Shown here: piece after piece, positions 25,410-34,012 of the stretch
Position numbering within the stretch: the stretch's first letter is position 1
Layout of the letters: every line of letters starts with the position of its first letter
NCBI RefSeq assembly: GCF_025999835.1
Contig: NZ_AP025628.1
Span: 2,728,001-2,792,000, forward strand
Length of the DNA: 64,000 nt
Origin: Caldinitratiruptor microaerophilus
GTDB lineage: Bacteria > Bacillota > Sulfobacillia > Symbiobacteriales > ZC4RG38
Direction of reading: 5' to 3'
Made by a program: the position numbers and the translations under genes
The notes under the pieces: model-generated
Databases searched by the model: none
The model's input: the letters and a program-made list of their open reading frames with translations, nothing else
What the model was told of the DNA's origin: nothing

Positions 25410-26678
25410 GTGGAATCCGTGATCATCGTCCGGTACGGCGAGCTGAGCCTGAAGGGAAAGAACCGGCCGGAGTTCGAGGACCTGCTGGCCACGCGGCTGC
25501 GCCAGGCCCTGCGGGGCGATCCGGGCGTCCGGGTCCGCAAGGGATACGGCCGGTTCTTCGTCGAGCCGGCGCAGGACCCCGCAGCGGCCCTGGAGCGCGT
25601 GGTCCGCGTGTTCGGGGTCGTTTCGGCGAGCGCCGCCTGGCGGGTCCCGGCCGACCTCGACGCCATCCGCGCCGCGGCCCGGTCGGCCCTGGACGCCCGC
25701 CTCGGTCCGGGCGACGTCCCCGCGCGCTTCAGGGTCGACGCCCGCCGGGCGGACAAGCGCTTCCCCCTCAGCTCCCAGCAGCTCAACGAGACCCTGGGGG
25801 CAGACCTGCTCTCGGCCCGCCCGGGGCTGAAGGTCGACCTCCGTCATCCGGACGTGACGGTGTCGGTCGAGGTCCGGGAAGGGCAGGCCTACATCTTCAC
25901 CGATACGCTGCCGGGCCCCGGCGGGCTCCCCTACGGCTCCGGCGGGCGCGCCCTCCTCCTCCTCTCGGGCGGCATCGACAGCCCGGTGGCCGGATGGCTC
26001 GCCATGCGGCGCGGGGTGGAGATCGAGCCCGTGCACTTCCACAGCTTCCCGTTCACCAGCCAGCGCTCCCAGGAGAAGGTCCTCGACCTCGCCCGCGTCC
26101 TGGCCGGCTGGGTCGGGCCGGTGCGGGTGCACATGGTCTCCGTCACCGAGGTCCAGAAGGCGATCCGGCTCCACTGCCCGGACAACCTTCACATCACGAT
26201 CCTGCGGCGCTTCATGCTGCGGATCGCCGAGGCGATCGCCCGGAAACGGGGGGCGCTCGCGCTCGTCACCGGCGAGAGCGTGGGGCAGGTCGCCAGCCAG
26301 ACGCTGGAGAGTCTCCGGACCATCGAGGCCGTGACCCGTCTGCCGGTGCTCAGGCCGGTGATCGCCATGGACAAGGCGGAGATCATCGCGCTGGCCCGGC
26401 GGATCGGCACTTACGACCTCTCGATCCTGCCCTACGAGGACTGCTGCAGCCTGTTCGTTCCCAAGAACCCGAAGACCCGCCCCAGACCGGAGCAGGCGGA
26501 GCGGGCCGAAGAGAAGCTGGACGTGGACGGGCTCGTGGCGGCCGCGGTGGAGGCGGCCGAGCTGGTCGAAGTGGACGCGCCGCAGGGAGGTCCGCCCGCC
26601 GGACCCGCCCCGGAACCGGCGGATGCGCCGTCCCGCGCTCCGGGCGTGTTCCTCCCCCTCACCCGCCTGGGCGAGTGA
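25410..26678 (+). CDS. thiI: tRNA 4-thiouridine / thiamine sulfurtransferase
   Basis: Adenylates U8 of tRNA and inserts sulfur; it may also feed thiamine thiazole synthesis. The 422-residue protein has an N-terminal ferredoxin-like/THUMP region, then the PP-loop LLLSGGIDSPVAGWLAMRRG and the thiolation-domain segment YEDCCSLFVPKNPKTRP. There is no rhodanese domain, as usual for Gram-positive ThiI, where the partner desulfurase supplies the persulfide directly. GTG start, 84 bases after the desulfurase gene. The C-terminus has an Ala/Pro-rich tail beyond the usual end. Confidence 0.93.
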   Translation: MESVIIVRYGELSLKGKNRPEFEDLLATRLRQALRGDPGVRVRKGYGRFFVEPAQDPAAALERVVRVFGVVSASAAWRVPADLDAIRAAARSALDARLGPGDVPARFRVDARRADKRFPLSSQQLNETLGADLLSARPGLKVDLRHPDVTVSVEVREGQAYIFTDTLPGPGGLPYGSGGRALLLLSGGIDSPVAGWLAMRRGVEIEPVHFHSFPFTSQRSQEKVLDLARVLAGWVGPVRVHMVSVTEVQKAIRLHCPDNLHITILRRFMLRIAEAIARKRGALALVTGESVGQVASQTLESLRTIEAVTRLPVLRPVIAMDKAEIIALARRIGTYDLSILPYEDCCSLFVPKNPKTRPRPEQAERAEEKLDVDGLVAAAVEAAELVEVDAPQGGPPAGPAPEPADAPSRAPGVFLPLTRLGE

Positions 26679-26772
26679 GTGGGGCGGGAAGCAGGAAGAG
26701 GCTGCCATGACGGAGAATTCCTTGCCGGAAGAAGTGTAACCGTCTGCCAACCCGGAGGAGGGGGGGATCCGG

Positions 26773-27810
26773 GTGCACGTGTTGCGCGTGGTGCGGGTCG
26801 CCGTACTGGCCGTGGCCGCGGGAGCGGTGGCGGTCGGGCTGGCGTCTCTCCCCTCCGCACCCTGGCACTGGCCGGCGGTCGCCCTGGCGGTCGCGGCCGT
26901 GGCCCTCGTCCCCCCGGTCCGGGTGCAGCGGATCTTGCCTGCCCTTCTGGCGGCGGCCCTCGCCGCGGTGGCCGCCGGCCTCCGGGCGACCCTGCGGGTC
27001 CCCCCGGCCCCCGGCCTGAGCGGATCGTCCCCTGGCGGCGCCCTCGGACCGGGGGCCTTGCACGTTCTGCTCTTTCACCTGCTCGCCGGTTACTCGGCGG
27101 CGGCCTTGCCGGCCTCCGTCTCCTGGGCGGCCGGTCCATTCGCCTTCCTCTTCCTCGCCGCTTCCATGGAGCGCTGGGGCCCCGGTCACGTCGACCTCTC
27201 CCCGGCCACCGCCCTCTACCTGGTGAGCCTGACGGCCCTGGCGCTCGGCGTGCGGTCCGCGGTGATCGCCGGCCAGCAGGTTCACCGCCACATGGAGCAG
27301 TTGCGGCGGCAGGCCGATACGGACTTCCTCACGGGGCTGGCCAACCACCGCAGCATCTACCGCCGCCTTCACAGTGAAGTCGAGCGGGCGCTGGCGTCCG
27401 GCCGGCCTCTGTCCGTGCTCCTCCTGGACCTCGACCGCTTCAAGTCCTACAACGACACGTACGGCCACCTGGCCGGGGACAGCGTGCTCCGCAGCGTCGG
27501 CCGGGCGCTGCGCGAGGCGTGCCGGGGCCCCGACGAGGTGCCCGGCCGCTACGGTGGGGACGAGTTCCTGGTCGTGCTCCCGGGCAAGGACGCGCAGGCC
27601 GCCCTGGAGGTCGCCGAGCGGATCGTCGCCCGGCTGGCTCAGGAGCGCCTGCCCACCGGCACCGGCCGCCTCGTGGCGCTGGGCGCCTCGGTGGGCGTGG
27701 CGGCCCTGCCGCGGGACGGCTCCACTGCCACGGAGCTCATCGCGGCCGCCGACGCGGCCATGTACGCGCAGAAGGCCCGCAGCCACGCCGGCGCGATCGC
27801 CCCGCCCTGA
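26773..27810 (+). CDS. Membrane-anchored diguanylate cyclase (GGDEF)
   Basis: Makes cyclic di-GMP. The 345-residue protein has five or six hydrophobic segments in the first 170 residues, then a GGDEF domain beginning QADTDFLTGLANHRSIYRRL. The active-site motif YGGDEF has GGDEF at residues 261-265, and metal/substrate residues appear in LLLDLDRFKSYNDTYGHLAGD. A possible RxxD inhibitory motif (RGPD) is one residue further from GGDEF than usual, so product inhibition is uncertain. GTG start behind GGAGGAGGGGGG. No EAL domain or PilZ protein is nearby. Confidence 0.9.
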   Translation: MHVLRVVRVAVLAVAAGAVAVGLASLPSAPWHWPAVALAVAAVALVPPVRVQRILPALLAAALAAVAAGLRATLRVPPAPGLSGSSPGGALGPGALHVLLFHLLAGYSAAALPASVSWAAGPFAFLFLAASMERWGPGHVDLSPATALYLVSLTALALGVRSAVIAGQQVHRHMEQLRRQADTDFLTGLANHRSIYRRLHSEVERALASGRPLSVLLLDLDRFKSYNDTYGHLAGDSVLRSVGRALREACRGPDEVPGRYGGDEFLVVLPGKDAQAALEVAERIVARLAQERLPTGTGRLVALGASVGVAALPRDGSTATELIAAADAAMYAQKARSHAGAIAPP

Positions 27811-27835
27811 CCGCTCCCCCAGGAGGCGCGAAGCA

Positions 27836-27866
27836 AGGCGGGACGGCGCGGCGCGCCGTCCCGCCT
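27836..27866. terminator. Bidirectional hairpin between convergent genes
   Basis: A 14-bp perfect stem (27836-27849 with 27853-27866) and a 3-base loop between the diguanylate cyclase and DUF1294 genes. No T-run on either side. Confidence 0.55.
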
Positions 27867-27881
27867 GCGCGAGACCCACTC

Positions 27882-28178
27882 TCACCAGCGAAGGAAGCGA
27901 CCTGTAAGCCAGGCCTGGAGCAGCATGAGCGCCGGCAGGCCCCAGCCGAACAGCGCGTGCCGCGTCTTGTGCCGGAACAGGAGCATTCCCAGGACGACTC
28001 CGGGCGTGCCCCCGGCCAGCGCCACCGCCAGCAGCACCCGCTCCGGGACCCGCCGCCCCCCGCGCCGGGCCTGCCACTTGTCCCAGGCCATCAGGACGAG
28101 GCCGGCCAGACTGAACACGAGCACGACCCCGCCGAGCCGGTAGGGGGGTGGAACGATCCGGAGGGGCGGGCTCATCAC
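27882..28178 (-). CDS. DUF1294 family membrane protein
   Basis: A 98-residue protein with three hydrophobic segments. The family core is clear: LVLMAWDKWQARRGGRRVPERVLL, then LAGGTPGVVLGMLLFRHKTRH. Function of DUF1294 is unknown. The GTG start overlaps the preceding gene's stop (GTGATG), and the ATG one codon later is equally possible. Last gene of the acyl-CoA dehydrogenase operon. Confidence 0.85.
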   Translation of the reverse strand: MMSPPLRIVPPPYRLGGVVLVFSLAGLVLMAWDKWQARRGGRRVPERVLLAVALAGGTPGVVLGMLLFRHKTRHALFGWGLPALMLLQAWLTGRFLRW

Positions 28179-29065
28179 AAGCCCTCGGACGCCACCCGGG
28201 CGTCACCGAGGTCCTCGTGGCCCAGGGCCCACGCCTGGACGAGGGCGGCCGCCTCCTCCGGACCGGGTGCCGCCTCCAGCGCTCGCACGAGCCGGTTCAT
28301 CTCCTCTCCGACCCGCCGCACCCGGTCGCGGGCGCCAGCGTTCTTGCAGATGAACTGGATGGCGCTGTGGTATCCCTCGTCCTGGCCGTACTCGGCGTAG
28401 GCGAGGATCTCCACCTCCGCCGGCAACGCCCACACCGGGGTCTCCAGGCGCCCTCGGACCGTGATCGCCCGGGCGATCTCCTCCAGGGTGACGTCCGGAC
28501 GCGCCGCGTAGAACCAGGTGCTGCGGACGGCGTTGTCGCGGCCCGTCCCCAGGGCGAGCTCCGCCAGCAGGTCCTCCCAGCGCGCCGGCGCCGCCAGGAG
28601 CACCTTCCCCGGCTGCCAGCGGGCCCGGCACGCCAGTGGCGTGCGGTCGGGCATCACCTGACCGGTCAGCTCGAAGGGGACCGTAAGCACCGGGAAACGG
28701 GACGCGATGCGCGCGATCTCCGCCGCCGGCCGTTGCCACACGGTGCCGTCGCCCAGCGGCCGTTCGGTATCCCACTCCTGGTGCTGCACGAACACGCGCC
28801 CGCCGGCCCGCAGCCGCCAGAGGAAGGCGTACCCCAGGCAGGCCTCCAGGGTGAAGGCGCCCCCGAGGTGAAGCACCTCCCTGAAGGGATCGGGGGGCTC
28901 CTCCGGGCGCCTGAGCCACGGGAGCGGCACCCGCTCCCGCACCCGCCCGTCCGGCCCCGGCTCGCCGGCGAAGTAGGGGCTGGAGCCCGGGGGGCCGTAC
29001 ATCTTCCACTCGAGCACGTGCGTCTTGCCCTTGCGGGTGATGTCAAGGGCCACGAAATCGGCCAT
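28175..29065 (-). CDS. Conserved-looking protein of unknown function
   Basis: A 296-residue soluble protein that I do not recognise. The ATG start is 6 bases behind GGAGG. No signal peptide or membrane segment is present. Notable stretches include MADFVALDITRKGKTHVLEWKMYG, FVQHQEWDTERPLGDG and EILAYAEYGQDEGYHSAIQFICKN. The opening looks like a beta-rich domain and the end is helical. It overlaps the CoA transferase gene by 23 bases, so it is translated with the CaiB-acyl-CoA dehydrogenase operon and may relate to that pathway. Confidence 0.7.
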   Translation of the reverse strand: MADFVALDITRKGKTHVLEWKMYGPPGSSPYFAGEPGPDGRVRERVPLPWLRRPEEPPDPFREVLHLGGAFTLEACLGYAFLWRLRAGGRVFVQHQEWDTERPLGDGTVWQRPAAEIARIASRFPVLTVPFELTGQVMPDRTPLACRARWQPGKVLLAAPARWEDLLAELALGTGRDNAVRSTWFYAARPDVTLEEIARAITVRGRLETPVWALPAEVEILAYAEYGQDEGYHSAIQFICKNAGARDRVRRVGEEMNRLVRALEAAPGPEEAAALVQAWALGHEDLGDARVASEGL

Positions 29066-30356
29066 CGATGTCCTCCAGCGCCTCAGGGTCGGGGGCGCGC
29101 GGCGCCTCCAGCGCACGCACGACCCCAGCGGCGACCAGCGCAGTCACCTCAGCGGGAGTATACCCGACCTCGGCGAGCACTTCCAGCGTGTGCTCGCCCA
29201 ACCGGGGCGGGGGTCGCCGGACGCGTCCCGGGGTGTCGCCGAACTTGAACGGGATGCCCACGAGCTTGAGCGCTCCCGCCGCCGGGTGGTCCACCTCCAC
29301 CAGCATCTCCCGGTGGCGCACCTGCGGGTCGTCGAAGACCTCCGGGATGGTCCGCACCGGACCGCCCGGGATGCCCATCTCCCGCATGCCTGCCAGCCAG
29401 TACCCTGCCGGCCGGGTTCGCAACACCTCGTCGAGGAGCGCAACCAGTTCGTCCCGGTGAAGCACCCGGGCCGCGTTGGTCGCGAAGCGGGGGTCGGAGG
29501 CGAGCTCCGGCCGCCCGAGCAGCATGACGAACCGCTCGAACTGCCGGTCGTTCCCCACGGCGACCACGAAGGGCCGGTCCTGCGCGTGCAGCACCTGGTA
29601 GGGGACGATGTTGGCGTGGGCGTTGCCGTAACGGCGCGGGGGCTTGCCCGTCACCAGGTAGTTCTGAGCCACGTTGGCCAGCCACCCGACCTGGGTCTCC
29701 AGAAGACTCAGGTCGACCCGCTGGCCCTGACCGGTGAGCTGGCGGCGCCAGAGGGCCGCCAGGATGGCGAAGGCGCAGAGCATGCCGGTGGTCAGGTCGC
29801 TCACGGCGACCCCGACCTTCATGGGCTCGCCGTCCGGCTCGCCGGTGATGCTCATCAGCCCTGCGGCCGCCTGGACCACGAAGTCGTAACCCGGAAGCTC
29901 CGCGTCGGGGCCGTCGCGGCCGAAGCCCGAGATGCTGGCGTACACGAGGCGGGGGTTGAGGGGCCGGAGGACGTCCTCGTACCCCAGCCCCCACCGCTCC
30001 ATGGTCCCCAGCTTGAAGTTCTCGACCACCACGTCCGCCCGGGCGGCCAGGCGCCGGACGATCTCCTGGCCCTCGGGTGTGCGCAGGTCGACCGCGATCC
30101 CCCGCTTGTTGCGGTTGCAACTGGCGAAGTAGGCGCTGTCGCCGGGGTACCCCTCCCGGGGCTCACAGCCCGGCAAGTAGGGAGGTCCCCACGCGCGGGT
30201 GTCGTCCCCGGCCGGCGGTTCGACCTTGATCACGTCGGCCCCGGCGTCCGCAAGGAGCATGGTGCAGTAAGGACCCGCCAGCACCCGGGAGAGGTCCAGC
30301 ACCCGGAGCCCGGTGAGCGGCCCCGCCGGGGCGGACTCACCACTTGAGGAGGCCAT
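29043..30356 (-). CDS. CaiB/BaiF (type III) CoA transferase
   Basis: Transfers CoA between carboxylates through an aspartyl-CoA intermediate. The 437-residue protein opens LRVLDLSRVLAGPYCTMLLADAGADVIKVE, carries NRNKRGIAVDL, and the probable catalytic aspartate lies in LPGYDFVVQAAAGLMS. ATG start behind GGGAGGG. It overlaps the acyl-CoA dehydrogenase stop by 20 bases. The pair suggests a catabolic route in which an acid is activated by CoA transfer and then oxidised; the acid is unknown. Confidence 0.92.
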   Translation of the reverse strand: MASSSGESAPAGPLTGLRVLDLSRVLAGPYCTMLLADAGADVIKVEPPAGDDTRAWGPPYLPGCEPREGYPGDSAYFASCNRNKRGIAVDLRTPEGQEIVRRLAARADVVVENFKLGTMERWGLGYEDVLRPLNPRLVYASISGFGRDGPDAELPGYDFVVQAAAGLMSITGEPDGEPMKVGVAVSDLTTGMLCAFAILAALWRRQLTGQGQRVDLSLLETQVGWLANVAQNYLVTGKPPRRYGNAHANIVPYQVLHAQDRPFVVAVGNDRQFERFVMLLGRPELASDPRFATNAARVLHRDELVALLDEVLRTRPAGYWLAGMREMGIPGGPVRTIPEVFDDPQVRHREMLVEVDHPAAGALKLVGIPFKFGDTPGRVRRPPPRLGEHTLEVLAEVGYTPAEVTALVAAGVVRALEAPRAPDPEALEDIDGRFRGP

Positions 30357-31500
30357 CCGCCAGGGCCCTCCCGATGATCGTCTTCTGGATCTGGCTCGTC
30401 CCCTCCACGATGGTCAGCTGCCGGGCGTCCCGGACGTACCGCGCCAGGGGATAGTCCTCCATGTACCCCACGGCGCCCATCATCTGGAGGCTGTCGTTGG
30501 CGGCCTTCACGGCGAGCTCCGTGGCCTTGAGCTTGGCCATGGAAAGGAAGTGCGCGTACTCCTTGCCGAACTTGCCCTCGTCCACCAGCGCCGCCGCCCG
30601 GTAGGTGAGCAGCCGGGCAGCCTCGATCTCGGCGGCCAGTTCGGCGGCCATCCACTGCAGCCCCTGGTGCTCGACGATGGGCCTGCCGAAGGTGTGCCGC
30701 TGGTGCGCGTAGTCCAGCCAGATCATGAGCGCCCCCTCGGCCAGGCCGATGCCGCGGGCGGCGACGACCGGCCGGACCGAGTTGAGGGTCTCCATGATGA
30801 TCCGGAAGCCCTTGTTCTCCTCGCCCAGGCGGCTCGTGGCTGGCACCCGCGCCTCCTCGAAGATCACCTGGTTGACCGGCACGCCGCGGACGCCCATCTT
30901 CTTCTCCTTCCGGCCCACGGTCACGCCGGGGGTGTCGCGGTCGACCACGAAGACGCTGTACCCCTTCGAGCCGGGCGCCTCCGGGTCGGTCTTCGTCGCC
31001 ACCACGAAGAAGTCGGCCACCGCGGCGCCGGAGATCCAGTTCTTCGTGCCGGTGATCACGTACTCGTCGCCCTTGCGGACCGCCCGGGTCCGGATGGCCT
31101 GGGTATCCGAGCCGGCGTCCGGCTCCGAAAGGCAGAAGGCCCCGCGGCGGCGGCCGGCGGCCGTTCCGCCCAGGTACTCCTTCTTCTGCTCCTCGGTCCC
31201 CGCCAGGAGGATGGACATGGTGGAGAGCCGGGTCAGGAGCAGCATGAGCCCGGCCGAGCAGTCGTACTTGGCGACCTCCTCGACAGCCAGGACCAGCCCC
31301 GTGCAGCCCAGCCCCGCCCCGCCGTACTGCTCCGGGATGGCGACGCCCAGGAGGCCCGTCTCCCGGAAGGCCTGGAAGTAGTCCTCGGGGTACTCGCCCT
31401 TCTCGTCGACCTCGGCGGCCCGGGGGGCGATGACATCCTTGGCGACCTGACGTGCGAGACCGATCAGCGCTTCCTGCTCCGGTGTGAAGTGAAAGTTCAA
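30337..31500 (-). CDS. Acyl-CoA dehydrogenase
   Basis: FAD enzyme introducing an alpha,beta double bond into an acyl-CoA. The 387-residue length fits the short-chain family. Visible are LNFHFTPEQEALIGLARQ at the N-terminus, FCLSEPDAGSD (FAD/substrate loop), ITGTKNWISG and the C-terminal ARQLTIVEGTSQIQKTIIGR with the catalytic-base glutamate. The TTG start follows AAGGGGTGG; an ATG eight codons upstream is an alternative. It is the first gene of an operon with the CaiB-type CoA transferase. Confidence 0.92.
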   Translation of the reverse strand: MNFHFTPEQEALIGLARQVAKDVIAPRAAEVDEKGEYPEDYFQAFRETGLLGVAIPEQYGGAGLGCTGLVLAVEEVAKYDCSAGLMLLLTRLSTMSILLAGTEEQKKEYLGGTAAGRRRGAFCLSEPDAGSDTQAIRTRAVRKGDEYVITGTKNWISGAAVADFFVVATKTDPEAPGSKGYSVFVVDRDTPGVTVGRKEKKMGVRGVPVNQVIFEEARVPATSRLGEENKGFRIIMETLNSVRPVVAARGIGLAEGALMIWLDYAHQRHTFGRPIVEHQGLQWMAAELAAEIEAARLLTYRAAALVDEGKFGKEYAHFLSMAKLKATELAVKAANDSLQMMGAVGYMEDYPLARYVRDARQLTIVEGTSQIQKTIIGRALADGLLKW

Positions 31501-31723
31501 CTGCCCCACCCCTTGTGACTGCATGGGCCGCAAGGCGGCCGGCCAGCCTCCTGCTGCCGGGCCGCGGCTTCTCCCTGGGCAATTCGCCAGACAGCGCGCC
31601 CGAACCTGCAAGGCAGCAGTTGGCCAGCCGCTGGGGAACGCCATGGGCCGGCAACACGGGAGGGGCACGGGACGGCCTTCCCGATCTCTAGGCGCAGACG
31701 GGCGGCGTGGGCTGCCGCGGGCC

Positions 31724-33427
31724 TCAGCGGCGGCGGCGGAGGCGCGCCCGCAGGCGCCGGGGGCCGGGCGGCGCGCTGCCGGGCTCGTCCTCGCCGGCCT
31801 GCGCGCGGCCCAGGGAGAGGATCTCCCCGGCTGCCCACGGGGAGTGTCCGAACAGCTCCCAGCGCGCGGTGTGGTTCCAGAGGTCCACCATCGCCTGCTT
31901 CAGGGTGTCGCCCATGGCCAGTCCCTGGTGGATCGCCTCCTCCAGCCACTGGCGGAAGGCCGTCAGGGCGTCTTCCGCGCCCCGCATGGCCATCTGCAGG
32001 CGGGCGATCCGCTCGGGCTGCGCCAGCGCCTCCGGGAGGAGCCCGAGGAGGCGGTCGGCTGCCTCCTCCTCCTGGGCCGTCCAGGCGAGGTGTGCCAGCC
32101 CGCGCGCGGCCAGCGCCATCGTACGCAGCGAGACGAGCGCGGGGGCCAGGCCCGTCTCCTCGCGGTGTTCGAGGATGAGATCGACGCGCTCCACCCCACT
32201 CAGCGCGCACACGCGCCCCGGGAACACCCGCAGCCGCGGGTCGGCCTCCAGCGCGGGCCACAGCTCCTCCTCCGGGGGCGGGGTCAGCCCGGCGAGAGCC
32301 AGCACCTGGCGCACCTCGCCGGCCCGCAGGGCGCCGTAGTAGTGGAGGGCCCCGTACGTGTAGTCGCGGTAGCGGGTCAGGCGGGGGCCGGTCCCGCGGC
32401 CGGAGAGCCTGTCGTCCAGTTCCAGCAGCTGCTCCCGGGCGTACCAGTCCACCGCGCCGGGGTCCGCACGCTCCTGGCGGGAGAGCGCCTCAAGCCCTTC
32501 CTGCACCCAGTCCGCGGCCTGCGCCTCCAGGCCCGCGCCCAGGAGCTCGCGGGCGCCCGCCGCCAGGTCGGCAGCCCACTCGGGGTCTTCCCGGGCGAGG
32601 GCCGGTGGGGCGGCAGTCCCGGCGGGCTGTCCCATCTGAAACAGGGCGATCCGGCACCGGGCCCAGGCCCGCCGGCCCGATGCGGCCGCGGCCTCCGCCC
32701 GCAGGAGCGGGGCGAACTCCGGGTCCCCGTAGGCGCCGAGGGCGCCGGCGAGCGGCCAGCGCGAGCCGGGCGGCAGCGCCTCCCAGGCGCTGCGCAGCGC
32801 CGCGGCGACGCCCGGGCCGCGGGGCGCGTGGGCCAGCGCCTCGGCCAGGGTGACGCGCAGGTCCGGGTCCTCCGTGCGGCGAAGCGCGCGGATGAGGGCG
32901 TCCGCGGCTGCCGCCCCCGAGCGGCCCAGAGCGATCCCCGCCTCCCGCCGGACCGCGGGCAGGTCGTGCACCAGGAGCGCCAGCAGGGCGGTGGCTGCCG
33001 CCGCGCCACCCCGGCCGGCGAGGAGGTCGATCACCGCCCGTGCTTCGGGCGGCACACCGCCGGACTCGTCCTCGGAGGCGGTGTCCCCCTGCAGCAGCTC
33101 GGCCGCCAGGGCCTGCGCGAGGGCCGCTCCGGCCGTGTCGGGGGCAGCCAGGCGGCGGTGCGCCTCCTCGACCACCAACCGTGCCGGGGCGCCGCCCCGC
33201 TCGCGCGCCGACTCGATGAGGAGCGCGGCCAGGTCCGGGTCGTCAAGCGCCCGGACGGCCTCCGCGGGGGCGGGTTCCGTCCCCGCAGCCGCCGTGTCCA
33301 GCGCCCAGCGGCGGTACAGGTCCTCGTCGCGCTCGGCAGCGGCCGGCTCGGCGTCCGGGCCCTCCCGGCCCGCGGCCAGGGCAGCCCGGTGCAGCGATTC
33401 GTCGAGGTCTCGTGCGCGGATGTCCAC
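31724..33427 (-). CDS. HEAT-repeat domain protein
   Basis: A 567-residue, Ala/Leu/Glu-rich, wholly helical protein. Roughly residues 110-250 contain HEAT/PBS-lyase-like repeats such as LLALLVHDLPAVRREAGIALGRSGAAAADALIRAL and TEDPDLRVTLAEALAHAP. The C-terminal half is helical without a recognised domain and ends in a basic tail of arginines. HEAT arrays usually bind proteins. The GTG start is behind GGAGA; the frame is open further upstream, but that part lies in the transposon relic. Function unknown. Confidence 0.65.
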   Translation of the reverse strand: MDIRARDLDESLHRAALAAGREGPDAEPAAAERDEDLYRRWALDTAAAGTEPAPAEAVRALDDPDLAALLIESARERGGAPARLVVEEAHRRLAAPDTAGAALAQALAAELLQGDTASEDESGGVPPEARAVIDLLAGRGGAAAATALLALLVHDLPAVRREAGIALGRSGAAAADALIRALRRTEDPDLRVTLAEALAHAPRGPGVAAALRSAWEALPPGSRWPLAGALGAYGDPEFAPLLRAEAAAASGRRAWARCRIALFQMGQPAGTAAPPALAREDPEWAADLAAGARELLGAGLEAQAADWVQEGLEALSRQERADPGAVDWYAREQLLELDDRLSGRGTGPRLTRYRDYTYGALHYYGALRAGEVRQVLALAGLTPPPEEELWPALEADPRLRVFPGRVCALSGVERVDLILEHREETGLAPALVSLRTMALAARGLAHLAWTAQEEEAADRLLGLLPEALAQPERIARLQMAMRGAEDALTAFRQWLEEAIHQGLAMGDTLKQAMVDLWNHTARWELFGHSPWAAGEILSLGRAQAGEDEPGSAPPGPRRLRARLRRRR

Positions 33428-33479
33428 GCGAAACCGTTCTCCTTTCCATGGCCGAGTACCGTTCTGCAACTCATGGACA

Positions 33480-33690
33480 AATGTATCATCACACCTGCCC
33501 CGGTTGCTTCCTGCTTCATCCACCGGCACTGGCCTTGCGGCCTGTAACCCCCGATGTCCACAGGCGTCACGTCCCGACGAACTGGCGGTACCGACGCTCA
33601 GCCGGCCATCGCCAGGAGCTTCCTGGCGGCGTTCACGTCCCGGTCGTGCGGTGCGCCGCAGGCGGGCAATTCCCGCCCTGGACCACAGCC
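33480..33690 (-). mobile_element. Relic of an IS200/IS605-family (TnpB-type) element, right end
   Basis: On the minus strand a decayed tnpB 3' end runs into a sequence resembling the 3' end of such elements: GTGACGCCTGTGG, then GGGGTTACAGG and GATGAAGCAGGAAGC. In intact elements this right end also encodes the omega RNA scaffold. The 5' two-thirds of tnpB and the left end are missing, replaced by the pilin-like gene. The resemblance is recalled from family knowledge, not aligned. Confidence 0.6.
33598..33690 (-). pseudogene. tnpB C-terminal remnant
   Basis: About 30 codons remain. They read ELPACGAPHDRDVNAARKLL followed by a short tail and a stop. The CG-x-HDRDVNAARxxL pattern is the hallmark of the TnpB/OrfB zinc-ribbon end, including the catalytic aspartate of the RuvC third motif. 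No initiator or upstream RuvC motifs survive in frame, so it is non-functional. Confidence 0.75.
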
Positions 33691-33728
33691 CACCGCCCCT
33701 GGGCCAGCAGGGCAGCCTCGACGCATGC

Positions 33729-33917
33729 CTACCGGCGCGGCACGGCCTGCTCCAGGAGGCGCCCGACCGCCCCGGTGAACCGGGACGGAAGCGACTTGTT
33801 CCCCCGCACCGCGCCGGTGAACCCCGCGAGGAGCACGACGACCAGGAGGCCGAGCGCCAGCCACTCCACGCTCTGGGCGCCCGCCTCACCCCCGAGCAGA
33901 CGACGTTTCCCCGCCAT
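33729..33917 (-). CDS. Small membrane protein resembling Flp/type IVb pilin
   Basis: A 62-residue protein with a basic start (MAGKRRLLGGE), then GAQSVEWLALGLLVVVLLAGF. The G-x-Q-S-x-V-E motif followed by one hydrophobic helix is the layout of Flp-family pilins and TadE-like proteins. ATG start behind GGGGAGGG. No prepilin peptidase or tad genes are in the window, so assembly into a pilus is not shown. It lies downstream of, and on the same strand as, the HtrA-like gene. Confidence 0.55.
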   Translation of the reverse strand: MAGKRRLLGGEAGAQSVEWLALGLLVVVLLAGFTGAVRGNKSLPSRFTGAVGRLLEQAVPRR

Positions 33918-33953
33918 GGGCAATCCCTCCCCGGCACCCCTTCTCCAGGGAGA

Positions 33954-33988
33954 GGAATTCTACCCGCGGGCGGGAATTCCTTGTTTTT
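33954..33988 (+). terminator. Hairpin with T-run between the HtrA-like and pilin-like genes
   Basis: Stem GGAATTC / GAATTCC (7 bp, 13-base loop) followed on the plus strand by TTGTTTTT. Oriented as a plus-strand terminator although no plus-strand gene lies upstream. On the minus strand the same DNA contains a TAGAAT -10-like sequence. Confidence 0.4.
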
Positions 33989-34012
33989 CCTTGAAAGGAT
34001 TTTTCGATCAGC

